A DNA stretch of 64,000 bases from JAKFEE01 sp036675815 (GTDB lineage: Bacteria > Pseudomonadota > Alphaproteobacteria > Rhodospirillales > Magnetospirillaceae). The DNA is taken from assembly GCA_036675815.1 (NCBI GenBank), contig JAKFEE010000021.1:62001-126000 (forward strand). The letters are read 5' to 3'. Both the position numbers and the translations under genes were made by a program. This document shows positions 10,806 through 19,139 of the stretch, piece by piece (within the stretch, counting starts at the first letter, position 1; every line of letters begins with the position of its first letter). The notes under the pieces are model-generated. The model searched no databases. It saw only the letters and a list, made by a program, of their open reading frames with translations, and was not told the DNA's origin.

Positions 10806-12164
10806 ATGACGCGTAAGCTGTTCGGGACCGATGGGGTGCGCGGTCGCGCCAATTGCGAGCCGATGACCGCCGAGACGGCGATGCGCATCGGCATGGCCGC
10901 CGGCCGCTACTTCACCCGCGGCGATCACCGCCACGTCGTCGTTGTCGGCAAAGACACGCGGCTGTCCGGCTATCTGTTGGAGCCGGCACTGACCGCGGGC
11001 TTCGTCGCGGTGGGCATGGACGTCGTGCTGCTGGGGCCGCTGCCGACGCCGGCGGTGGCCATGCTGACCCGTTCGTTGCGCGCCGATCTCGGCGTGATGA
11101 TCTCGGCCTCGCACAACCCTTACGAGGACAACGGCATCAAGCTGTTCGGCCCCGACGGCTTCAAGCTCTCGGACGAGGCCGAGGCGGAGATCGAGGCCAA
11201 GATCGCCCAGGGCTGTGCCGACGACCGCGCCAGCCCGTCGAAGCTGGGCAAGGCACGCCGCCTCGACGACGCCGTCGGCCGCTATATCGAGTTCGTCAAG
11301 AACACCTTCCCGCGTGGGCTGCGCCTCGATGGATTGAAGATCGTCATCGACTGCGCCAACGGCGCTGCCTACAAGGTCGCCCCCACCGTATTGTGGGAAC
11401 TGGGCGCCGAGGTCGTGCCAATCGGCGTCGAGCCCGACGGCTTCAACATCAACCGCGATTGCGGCTCGCTGGCCACCCAGACGATGCGCGAGCAGGTCAT
11501 TGCCCATGGCGCCCATCTCGGCATCGCCCTCGATGGCGACGCCGACCGCGTGGTGATGTGCGACGAGAAGGGCAACATGGTCGACGGCGACCAGCTCATG
11601 GCCCTGATCGCCGGCAGTTGGCAGCGTTCCAGCCAGCTGCATGGCGGCGGCGTTGTCGCCACCGTCATGTCCAATCTGGGGCTGGAGCGCCACCTCGCCG
11701 GCATCGGCCTCAACCTGATCCGCACCGCCGTCGGCGATCGCTACGTGCTCGAGGTGATGCGTCGCGACGGCTACAACGTCGGCGGCGAGCAGTCCGGCCA
11801 CATCATCCTTTCCGACCACGGCACCACCGGCGACGGTCTGGTGGCGGCGCTGCAGGTGCTGGCGGCCATCGTCGAGTCCGGCAAGCCGGCCAGCGCCGTA
11901 ACCTCGGTGTTCCAGCCGCTGCCGCAGCTGCTGCGCAATGTGCGCACCGGCGCCGCCGCCCCCGCCGCCGTCATCGCCGACGACCGCGTGCAGGCGGCGA
12001 TTCGTGCCGGCGAAGGCCGGCTCAACGGCTGTGGCCGGCTGCTGATCCGCAAGTCGGGCACCGAGCCGCTGATCCGGGTGATGGCCGAGGGCGAGGACGA
12101 CAAGCTGATCGATACTGTGGTCGGCGACATCGTCGCCGTGATCGAGCGCGTGGCCGTGTCATGA
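10806..12164 (+). CDS. glmM: Phosphoglucosamine mutase GlmM
   Basis: GlmM interconverts glucosamine-6-phosphate and glucosamine-1-phosphate, feeding UDP-GlcNAc for peptidoglycan and LPS. It begins MTRKLFGTDGVRGRAN. The phosphoserine loop MISASHNPYEDNG places the catalytic serine at S102, the same number as in E. coli. The metal loop is DGDADRV and the sugar-binding loop GGEQSGH. The ATG at 10806 is preceded by GAGGAAGGA. The length of 452 residues is normal. It overlaps thiD by four bases (ATGA). Confidence 0.97.
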   Translation: MTRKLFGTDGVRGRANCEPMTAETAMRIGMAAGRYFTRGDHRHVVVVGKDTRLSGYLLEPALTAGFVAVGMDVVLLGPLPTPAVAMLTRSLRADLGVMISASHNPYEDNGIKLFGPDGFKLSDEAEAEIEAKIAQGCADDRASPSKLGKARRLDDAVGRYIEFVKNTFPRGLRLDGLKIVIDCANGAAYKVAPTVLWELGAEVVPIGVEPDGFNINRDCGSLATQTMREQVIAHGAHLGIALDGDADRVVMCDEKGNMVDGDQLMALIAGSWQRSSQLHGGGVVATVMSNLGLERHLAGIGLNLIRTAVGDRYVLEVMRRDGYNVGGEQSGHIILSDHGTTGDGLVAALQVLAAIVESGKPASAVTSVFQPLPQLLRNVRTGAAAPAAVIADDRVQAAIRAGEGRLNGCGRLLIRKSGTEPLIRVMAEGEDDKLIDTVVGDIVAVIERVAVS

Positions 12165-12988
12165 CGGCGACACTGGGGCGGGTATTGATCGTCGCCGGCT
12201 CGGATTCGGGCGGCGGCGCCGGCATCCAGGCCGACATCAAGACGGTGACCTGCCTGCAGGCCTATGGCGCGACGGCGATTGCCGCCCTGACCGCCCAGAA
12301 CACCCGCGGCGTGTTCGGTGTCCATGAAGTACCGATCCCCTTCGTGATCCAGCAGATGGAACTGGTGCTGGAGGACATCGGCGCCGACTGCGTCAAGACC
12401 GGCATGCTGGCGAGCGCCGCCATCATCGACGCCGTCGTCGACACCCTGGATCGCTTGGCGCCGCAGGTGGCGCTGGTGGTCGATCCGGTGATGGTGGCCA
12501 AGGGCGGCGCCTCGCTGTTGGCGGCCGAGGCGGTGGCGACGCTGAAAAGCCGCCTGCTGCCGCGCGCCACCCTGGTCACGCCCAACGTCCCCGAGGCCGA
12601 AGCCCTGGCTGGTCGCACCATCCGCAGCCGCGACGACATGCGGGCGGCGGCGCGAAGCATTCTTGAATTGGGTCCCAAGGCGGTGCTGCTGAAAGGCGGC
12701 CACCTCGAAGGCGCCGAAGTCAGCGACCTGCTGCTGCTCGCCGACGGCACCGAACGCTTCTTCACCGACCCGCGCATCGACACCGCGCATACCCACGGCA
12801 CCGGCTGCACGCTGGCCTCGGCCGTCGCCGCCGGCATCGCCAGCGGCCTCGGCCTGCCCGACGCGGTGGCACGCGCCCGCCACTACGTGCGCAAGGCCAT
12901 CGAGCAGGCACCGGGCCTCGGCAGCGGTCACGGCCCCCTGGCCCACGGCCACACCGTCGCCCCCTTTGACCTGTCGCCCAAGGCCTAA
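12161..12988 (+). CDS. thiD: Hydroxymethylpyrimidine/phosphomethylpyrimidine kinase ThiD
   Basis: ThiD phosphorylates HMP and then HMP-phosphate in the pyrimidine branch of thiamine synthesis. The N-terminal AGSDSGGGAGIQADIKT and C-terminal HGTGCTLASAVAAGIA are ribokinase-fold substrate and anion-hole signatures. The length of 275 residues is standard. It is translationally coupled to glmM. Its stop overlaps the stop of the convergent epmA. No TPP riboswitch is visible, which fits its internal position in the operon. Confidence 0.95.
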   Translation: MTATLGRVLIVAGSDSGGGAGIQADIKTVTCLQAYGATAIAALTAQNTRGVFGVHEVPIPFVIQQMELVLEDIGADCVKTGMLASAAIIDAVVDTLDRLAPQVALVVDPVMVAKGGASLLAAEAVATLKSRLLPRATLVTPNVPEAEALAGRTIRSRDDMRAAARSILELGPKAVLLKGGHLEGAEVSDLLLLADGTERFFTDPRIDTAHTHGTGCTLASAVAAGIASGLGLPDAVARARHYVRKAIEQAPGLGSGHGPLAHGHTVAPFDLSPKA

Positions 12989-14013
12989 GCCACCGGCGCC
13001 CACAGCACTTCGTCGATGGTGTCCTTGCCGGTGGCCAGCATCACCAGCCGATCGACGCCGAGGGCGATTCCGGCGCTCTCCGGCATGCCGTGGGCCAAGG
13101 CCGCCAGGAAATCCTCGTCGATCGGGTAGCGTTCGCCGTACAGGCGTTCCTTCATGTCCATGTCGGCCGTGAAGCGGCGGCGCTGCTCGGCCGGGTCGGT
13201 GAGTTCGGAGAAGGCGTTGGCCAGCTCGACACCGCAGGCATAGAGCTCGAAGCGCTCGGCCACGCGTGAATCCGTGGGGTTCGGGCGCGACAGCGCCGCC
13301 ATCGACACCGGATAATCGTAGAGGATGGTCGGCACGCCGATGCCGAGATGCGGTTCGATGCGGTCGAGCATGATGCGGAAGAAGATGTCGTCCCAGGCAT
13401 CGGTGTCACCGACATGCAGGCCGATGCGGCGGGCCTCGCCCGCCAGGGCCGCCGCGTCGCCCGCCGTCGCCAGCACGTCGATGCCGGTGTGGCGCCGGAA
13501 GGCCTCGGCCACCGAAAGGCGCTCGAACGGCTGGAAGGGGTCGCACAGCATTGCCCCACGCTGGAAATTGGCGGCGCCGACAGCCCCGACGCAGGCGCGC
13601 AGCAGGTTCTCGCAGTCGTCCATCAGCGCCCGGTAATCGGCGCCGGCGCGGTACCATTCCAGCATGGCGAACTCGGGGTGGTGGGTGGGCGAACGCTCGC
13701 CGTTGCGCCACACCCGCGCCAACTGGAACAGCCGCGGCACCCCGGCGACCAACAGCTTCTTCATGGAGAATTCCGGCGAGGTGTGGAGGTAGAGGGTGCG
13801 CCGGCCTTGGCCGAACGGCTCGTCCAGGGTGGTGGCGAAGGCCATCAGGTGCGGCTCCATGCCGGGCGACACCTGCAGCGCCGGCGTCTCCACCTCGTCG
13901 AACTCACGCTCGGCGAAGAACCGGCGCATGGCGGCGACGATGGCGGCGCGCGCCCGCAGCGCCGGCAGGCGCGCGGCGAACCGCTCGGGCTGCCACCAGT
14001 GTTTGCCAGGCAT
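12985..14013 (-). CDS. epmA: Elongation factor P--(R)-beta-lysine ligase EpmA
   Basis: EpmA (PoxA/GenX) is a truncated class II lysyl-tRNA synthetase that attaches (R)-beta-lysine to EF-P instead of tRNA. The class II core is present: RVWRNGERSPTHHPEFAM (motif 2) and ALGVDRLVMLATG (motif 3). The N-terminal anticodon-binding domain is absent. The ATG at 14013 follows AGAGGAAA; an in-frame codon 12 residues upstream lacks such a site. The length is 342 residues. Its partners epmB and efp follow on the opposite strand. Confidence 0.95.
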   Translation of the reverse strand: MPGKHWWQPERFAARLPALRARAAIVAAMRRFFAEREFDEVETPALQVSPGMEPHLMAFATTLDEPFGQGRRTLYLHTSPEFSMKKLLVAGVPRLFQLARVWRNGERSPTHHPEFAMLEWYRAGADYRALMDDCENLLRACVGAVGAANFQRGAMLCDPFQPFERLSVAEAFRRHTGIDVLATAGDAAALAGEARRIGLHVGDTDAWDDIFFRIMLDRIEPHLGIGVPTILYDYPVSMAALSRPNPTDSRVAERFELYACGVELANAFSELTDPAEQRRRFTADMDMKERLYGERYPIDEDFLAALAHGMPESAGIALGVDRLVMLATGKDTIDEVLWAPVA

Positions 14014-14059
14014 GGTTTTTCCTCTATGACTGTGACCTTCGCTCACCACCTAAAGCACC

Positions 14060-15112
14060 ATGGGCCTCCCCGACAAGCTTCACCGCCGCCGCACGCTGCG
14101 CAGTGCCGCCGATCTGGTCGAGGCCGGCATCCTTTCACCCGACAGGGCCGCCGACGCCGATGCTGCGGCAGGAACCCTGCCCATTGCCGTGACGCCGGAG
14201 TTGCTCGATTTGATGACTCCCGGCGATGCCGCCGATCCGATTGCCCGGCAGTTCATCCCTTCTTCGGCCGAATTGCAGGCCGCCCCCGAGGACCTGCCCG
14301 ACCCCATCGGCGACGACGCCCGCTCGCCGCTCAAGGGCCTCGTCCACCGCTATCCCGACCGCGTGCTGCTGAAGCCGCTGCTGGTGTGCCCGGTGTATTG
14401 CCGCTTCTGCTTCCGCCGCGATGCGGTCGGCCCCGACGGCGGCGCGCTGACGCCGGCGGAAGTGGACGCCACCCTCGCCTATATCGCGGCGCACCCGGCA
14501 ATCTGGGAAGTCGTGCTCAGCGGCGGCGATCCGCTGATGCTCGGTACCGCCCGGCTGGCCGCACTGCTGCAACGCATTGCCGCCATCCCCCATGTCGCGG
14601 TGGTGCGCATCCACACCCGCATCCCCATCGCCGACCCGTCGCGGGTGACGCCGGCCCTGGTGGCGGCCCTCCGCACCGGCCTTGCCACCTACGTCGCCAT
14701 CCACTGCAATCACCCGCGCGAACTCGGCGAGCCGCAGCGCCAGGCCATTACCCGGCTGGCCGACGCCGGCATCCCCCTGCTTGGCCAGTCGGTGCTCCTC
14801 AAGGGCGTCAACGACGATGTGGCGACCCTCGAGGCGCTGATGCGCGCCCTGGTGCGCAACCGCATCAAGCCCTATTACCTGCACCAGCCCGACCTGGTCC
14901 CCGGCACGGCGCACCTGCGGCCCAGCGTCGCCGAGGGACAGCGGCTGATGGCGGCGTTGCGCGGGCGGCTGTCGGGGATTGCCCAACCGACCTATGTTCT
15001 CGACATCCCCGGCGGCCACGGCAAGGTCCCCATCGGCCCCAACTACATCGATCTCGAGGCCGGGCTGGTGAGCGACCCCGACGGCGTGGCCCGGCCCTAT
15101 GACGGAAGCTGA
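14060..15112 (+). CDS. epmB: EF-P lysine 2,3-aminomutase EpmB
   Basis: EpmB is a PLP-dependent radical SAM enzyme that isomerises lysine to (R)-beta-lysine for EF-P modification. The radical SAM cluster motif is C110-x3-C114-x2-C117 in CPVYCRFCF, followed by FRRD. The GGDPLM loop follows, as in KamA-family aminomutases. At 350 residues it is the short EpmB type rather than the longer catabolic KamA. The epmA-epmB-efp clustering strongly supports this over a catabolic aminomutase. Confidence 0.95.
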   Translation: MGLPDKLHRRRTLRSAADLVEAGILSPDRAADADAAAGTLPIAVTPELLDLMTPGDAADPIARQFIPSSAELQAAPEDLPDPIGDDARSPLKGLVHRYPDRVLLKPLLVCPVYCRFCFRRDAVGPDGGALTPAEVDATLAYIAAHPAIWEVVLSGGDPLMLGTARLAALLQRIAAIPHVAVVRIHTRIPIADPSRVTPALVAALRTGLATYVAIHCNHPRELGEPQRQAITRLADAGIPLLGQSVLLKGVNDDVATLEALMRALVRNRIKPYYLHQPDLVPGTAHLRPSVAEGQRLMAALRGRLSGIAQPTYVLDIPGGHGKVPIGPNYIDLEAGLVSDPDGVARPYDGS

Positions 15113-15203
15113 CGCCTCCACCTCCCTTGCGGTTGCCACGGATCGGGCAAGCTGCTAGGTTCCGCGCCGATCATTTTTCCTTTTTTCCGTTTCGGACGAA
15201 TCC

Positions 15204-15767
15204 ATGAAGATCCAAGCCAATACCATCCGGCCGGGCAACATTATCGAACACAACGGCCGGCAATGGAGCGTCCTCAAGATTCAGCTGATCCAGCCGGGCA
15301 AGGGCGGCGCCTTCATCCAGGTCGAGATGCGCGACATCCGCACCGCCACCAAGACCAACGAGCGCTGGCGCACCGCCGACACCGTCGAGAAGCTGATGGT
15401 CGAGGAGAAGGACTGCACCTTCCTGTTCGGCGACGACCAGGGCCTGACCTTCATGGACAGCGAAACCTTCGAGCAGTTCACGGTGCCGCGCGACATCCTG
15501 GGTGACTCGGCCGCCTTCCTGCAGGACGGCATGCCCGTCGCCATCGACTTCGTCGAGGGCTCGCCGGTATCGGTGACCCTGCCCGAGAAGGTCACCCTGC
15601 AGATCACCGAGGCCGATCCCGCGGTGAAGGGTCAGACCGCCGCCTCGTCGTACAAGCCGGCGATCCTGGAAAACGGCCTGCGCGTCATGGTGCCGCCGTT
15701 CATCGAGGCGGGCGAGCGCATCGTCGTCAACACCGGCGACTGCACCTACGTCGAACGCGCGAAATAA
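15204..15767 (+). CDS. efp: Elongation factor P
   Basis: EF-P relieves ribosome stalling at consecutive prolines. The 187-residue protein has the KOW-like domain I and two OB domains. The modified position is K33 in the loop LIQPGKGGAF, a lysine that suits beta-lysylation by the adjacent epmA and epmB products rather than arginine rhamnosylation. Proline-rich clients are abundant here (for example the TonB protein and the OmpA-like protein at 16.7 kb). Confidence 0.97.
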   Translation: MKIQANTIRPGNIIEHNGRQWSVLKIQLIQPGKGGAFIQVEMRDIRTATKTNERWRTADTVEKLMVEEKDCTFLFGDDQGLTFMDSETFEQFTVPRDILGDSAAFLQDGMPVAIDFVEGSPVSVTLPEKVTLQITEADPAVKGQTAASSYKPAILENGLRVMVPPFIEAGERIVVNTGDCTYVERAK

Positions 15768-15775
15768 GGATCGAC

Positions 15776-16570
15776 GTGACCCTTCGCTCGCCCCTCATCA
15801 ACGTCATGACCGCGGCCGTTCGCAAGGCGGCGCGCGGATTGGTGCGCGACTTCGGCGAGGTCGAGCAGTTGCAGGTGTCCTTGAAGGGTACCAGCGACTT
15901 CGTGTCCTCGGCCGACCTGCGCACCGAGAAGATCCTGCGCCAGGAGCTGAAGAAGGCGCGGCCGGACTTCGGCTTCCTGCTCGAAGAAGGCGGCGAGATC
16001 GACGCCGAGCGCAGCCAGCGCTGGATCATCGACCCGCTCGACGGCACGACCAATTTCCTGCATGGCATCCCGCATTTCGCCGTCTCCGTCGCCTTGCAGC
16101 GGGATGGCGAGATCGTCGCCGGCATCATCTACCATCCGCTGACCGACGAGATGTTCGCCGCCGAAAAGGGCGCCGGCGCCTATGTCAACGAGCGCCGCCT
16201 GCGGGTCTCGGCGCGCCGCAAGCTGGAGGATGCGGTGATCGCCACCGGCATCCCGCACCGTGGCCGCGGCGATCATCCGCTGTTCCTCAAGCAACTCCAG
16301 GCCGTCATGGGGGCCGTTGCCGGCATCCGGCGGTTTGGCGCCGCATCCCTCGACCTTGCCTATGTCGCCGCCGGGCGCTGCGACGGCTTTTGGGAGACGG
16401 GGTTGAGCCCGTGGGACATCGCCGCCGGCGCGCTGATGATCAAGGAGGCCGGCGGCTATGTCAGCGACTTGGAGGCCGGCCACAACTTCCTGGAAAGCGG
16501 CAACGTTCTCGCCGCGAATGACCATTTGCACCTGCCGCTCGGCGGTCTGCTGCGCTCCATCCGGGGATAG
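15776..16570 (+). CDS. suhB: Inositol monophosphatase family protein SuhB
   Basis: The 264-residue protein belongs to the Mg-dependent IMPase family. Motif A is WIIDPLDGTTNF (D86, D89), motif B is WETGLSPWDIAAGALMIKEAGG, and the metal glutamates lie in LLEEGGE. SuhB proteins act on inositol phosphates and, in enterobacteria, also assist rRNA synthesis through NusA. The start is a GTG 8 bases after the efp stop, with an AAGGA just upstream. It is probably cotranscribed with efp. Confidence 0.9.
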   Translation: MTLRSPLINVMTAAVRKAARGLVRDFGEVEQLQVSLKGTSDFVSSADLRTEKILRQELKKARPDFGFLLEEGGEIDAERSQRWIIDPLDGTTNFLHGIPHFAVSVALQRDGEIVAGIIYHPLTDEMFAAEKGAGAYVNERRLRVSARRKLEDAVIATGIPHRGRGDHPLFLKQLQAVMGAVAGIRRFGAASLDLAYVAAGRCDGFWETGLSPWDIAAGALMIKEAGGYVSDLEAGHNFLESGNVLAANDHLHLPLGGLLRSIRG

Positions 16571-16670
16571 GCCTTTCGCCCGTGGGTATATTCGGGTTGT
16601 CCGCTCCCAAGGCATGAGCTAGTCTGCGCCAGGGGGCGGGAACGGATCCTGCCGTGGACTATGCGGACTC

Positions 16671-17906
16671 ATGCGTAATTCTCGTCAGATGATCCTGATC
16701 GCGGCCACCGCGACCGCCCTGGCCTCGACCACGCCGGCACGCGGGCAACTGGTCATCTCCGGCGGACACGACGACGGCAGCGTCATCATCGATCAGAGCG
16801 TGCTCGATGATCTGGGGCCAGCGCGGACCCTGCCGCAGCTCCTGGGGCCGGATGCCCCACCGGCCATAGCCACGCCGCCGGTCAAATTGAAGGCGCCCAA
16901 GATCGAAAAGAAGGGCGCCGCGGCATCAAAGTCGGCGAAACAGAACACGGCCACAACGCAGCCGCCGACCAAGGTCGCGCGCGACAAGCCGGCTGCGGCG
17001 CGGACGGTGGTTCGCAAGGCGGCGAAGCCAACGGTCGTGCCGGCTGCATCAGTCCTGGAGTCGCCAAAGGCGACCTCCGCGAATCCGCCGTCGCCGCCGC
17101 AGAAAATAGCCTCGCCGTCGGATGCCGTCCCCCAGGAGGCGGCTGCCGCGATGGTGGCTGCGGGCGCCGCACCGACTCGGGACTTGCAGAAAACGGCGGC
17201 CACGTCGGATGCCGCGCTGCCGGTGCCCGCGGGCGAGATGGTTGCACCGCCGACGGTGGCCGCCGAACCGGCCGCACCGCCCGCCGCCACGGGCGCAGCA
17301 CCGGTGATGGTGGGCCAGCCCACCGCACCTGCGCCTGTGGAGGGGGACAAATCGCCGCGCCCCGCCGATGAATCGCCGGCCGCCGGCGACGCGGCACCGC
17401 TTCCGCTGACGGCGCCCACGGTGGGGGCGGCCAATCTGCCTGCCTCGACGCCATCCTCGGCCTCGGCACCACGCGGGCTGGTGCCTCCCCCGCCAGTTCC
17501 GGCGATAGCGTCGGTCGTGTCGGTGCCGCCGCCGACCCCGGTCGTCCCCGTCAGCGCCTCCGACGTCGGCGGCAGCCCGGGGATCGTCGAGCGCAACGGG
17601 CGCGTGTCGGTGTTGTTCTCGCCGGATCAGGCCGAGCTGCCCACCGACGCACGTCATGCCGTCGAGGCCCTGGCGCAACGCCTGGACAAAGATCCGTCTC
17701 TTTACCTGCAGTTGATCGCCTATGCCGAAGGTAGTGAGGCGGATGCGAGCAAGGCACGCCGATTGTCCCTCTCGCGTGCGCTGTCGGTTCGCTCATATTT
17801 GATGAACTATGGGTTGCGCAGCACACGCATCGATGTTCGCGCCTTGGGCAACACGGCACCCGACGCGCCGCTGGATCGCGTCGATCTGATGGTTGAGAAG
17901 CGCTAG
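16671..17906 (+). CDS. Secreted Pro/Ala-rich protein with C-terminal OmpA-like domain
   Basis: The 411-residue protein has a signal peptide ending near TPARGQ (residue 26). A long low-complexity Ala/Pro/Lys region follows (about 60-300). The C-terminal OmpA-like fold (about 305-411) includes VLFSPDQAELPTDARHAVEALAQRL and RALSVRSYLMNYGLRSTRIDVRALG. It is probably a periplasmic or outer-membrane-linked peptidoglycan-binding protein. It opens a three-gene operon (3-base gaps) with a MotA/ExbB-like and a second OmpA-like protein, so it is likely an accessory of that energised complex. The exact function is unknown. Confidence 0.8.
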   Translation: MRNSRQMILIAATATALASTTPARGQLVISGGHDDGSVIIDQSVLDDLGPARTLPQLLGPDAPPAIATPPVKLKAPKIEKKGAAASKSAKQNTATTQPPTKVARDKPAAARTVVRKAAKPTVVPAASVLESPKATSANPPSPPQKIASPSDAVPQEAAAAMVAAGAAPTRDLQKTAATSDAALPVPAGEMVAPPTVAAEPAAPPAATGAAPVMVGQPTAPAPVEGDKSPRPADESPAAGDAAPLPLTAPTVGAANLPASTPSSASAPRGLVPPPPVPAIASVVSVPPPTPVVPVSASDVGGSPGIVERNGRVSVLFSPDQAELPTDARHAVEALAQRLDKDPSLYLQLIAYAEGSEADASKARRLSLSRALSVRSYLMNYGLRSTRIDVRALGNTAPDAPLDRVDLMVEKR

Positions 17907-17909
17907 CCG

Positions 17910-19136
17910 ATGGCGGCCACTGGCCTGGGCATCAAGACAGCTTCCACGGCGCCGTCGAGCGGATCAGGGAGGGGCGGCATCGCCGGCACCATGATGACAC
18001 GACCCAGGCGCTTTCTTCTGCGCATGGCCGTTTTCCTGGCGGCGGTAGCGGCGGTCGTCGCGCTACTGTCGCCGGGCCTGACCGAGGCATTCCTGGCCAA
18101 TCCGGCCTTGAACGGCCTCATCCTTGGCGTGCTCCTGGTCGGTATCGTCATGAATGTCCGCCAGGTGATGCTTCTCCGGCATGAGGTGCAATGGATCGAG
18201 GCGGCACGCAGCGGACAGCCACTCCTCTCGCACGAGCGCCCGCCACGTTTGGTGGCGCCGTTGGCGGCGATGCTGGGCGATCGCCGAGTCGAGCGTCTCA
18301 GCCTGTCGGCCACCGGCTTGCGCTCGGTTCTCGACGCCATCGCATCACGCCTCGACGAATCGCGTGAGATTGCGCATTACATCACCGGGTTATTGGTCTT
18401 CCTGGGCCTGTTGGGCACCGTGTGGGGGCTGTCGCTGACCGTCGCGTCCATCGGCCATGTGATCGGCGATCTTTCCCTCGTCGGCGACGACGTCGGCACT
18501 GCCTTCGAGGCGTTCAAGGGCGGCTTGGCCCAGCCGATTTCCGAGATGGGCGTTGCCTTCTCGGCCACGCTGTTCGGCATCGGCAGCTCGGTGGTCGTCG
18601 GCTTCCTCGATCTGCAGGCCGGGCAGGCGCAGAACGCCTTCTACACCGAGCTGGAAGACTGGTTGTCCAGCCAGACCCGCATCGCCGCCGGCACCGCCAC
18701 CATCGAGGGCGCCGGCGAACACCCGGTTCCCGCTTACATCCAGGCCCTGCTCGAACAGACGGCGGAAAGCCTCGACAGCCTCCAGCGGATCATCGCCCGC
18801 GGCGAAGAGGGGCGCGCCTCGGCCGCCAGCAACATGCGCACGCTGACCGACAAGCTGTCGGCCCTGACCGATCACATGCGCGCCGAACAGACGCTGCTGA
18901 TCCGCCTGGCGGAAAGCCAGATCGAGATCAAGCCGCTGCTGAGCAAGCTGGCCGAGGCCAGCGGCGGCGGCATGGACGAAGCCACTCGCAACCATGTCCG
19001 CAATATCGACGTTGCACTCTCGCGGATGGTCGATGAGGCATCGATCGGCCGCGACGACGTGATCCGCGAGATGCGCAGCGAATTCAAGCTGTTGGCGCGG
19101 ACCATCGCCGCGCTTGCGGAGGAAACGGAGCACTAG
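17910..19136 (+). CDS. MotA/TolQ/ExbB-family proton-channel protein
   Basis: The 408-residue protein has N-terminal membrane segments (about 35-55 and 62-82) and further ones near residues 150-175 and 205-235. The family-typical stretch GLLVFLGLLGTVWGLSLTV is visible, and GVAFSATLFGIGSSVVVGFL forms the second half of the channel. The C-terminal 170 residues are hydrophilic and probably helical. Members use proton flow to move a partner attached to the cell wall. The partner here should be the 19140 gene product. It is larger than TolQ or ExbB. An alternative start is ATG at codon 28 (MMTRPRRFLL). Confidence 0.85.
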   Translation: MAATGLGIKTASTAPSSGSGRGGIAGTMMTRPRRFLLRMAVFLAAVAAVVALLSPGLTEAFLANPALNGLILGVLLVGIVMNVRQVMLLRHEVQWIEAARSGQPLLSHERPPRLVAPLAAMLGDRRVERLSLSATGLRSVLDAIASRLDESREIAHYITGLLVFLGLLGTVWGLSLTVASIGHVIGDLSLVGDDVGTAFEAFKGGLAQPISEMGVAFSATLFGIGSSVVVGFLDLQAGQAQNAFYTELEDWLSSQTRIAAGTATIEGAGEHPVPAYIQALLEQTAESLDSLQRIIARGEEGRASAASNMRTLTDKLSALTDHMRAEQTLLIRLAESQIEIKPLLSKLAEASGGGMDEATRNHVRNIDVALSRMVDEASIGRDDVIREMRSEFKLLARTIAALAEETEH

Positions 19137-19139
19137 CCC

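Noticed and set aside
12100..12200. TPP riboswitch before thiD
   Set aside because: thiD overlaps glmM by four bases, which leaves no leader, and no thi-box-like sequence was seen.
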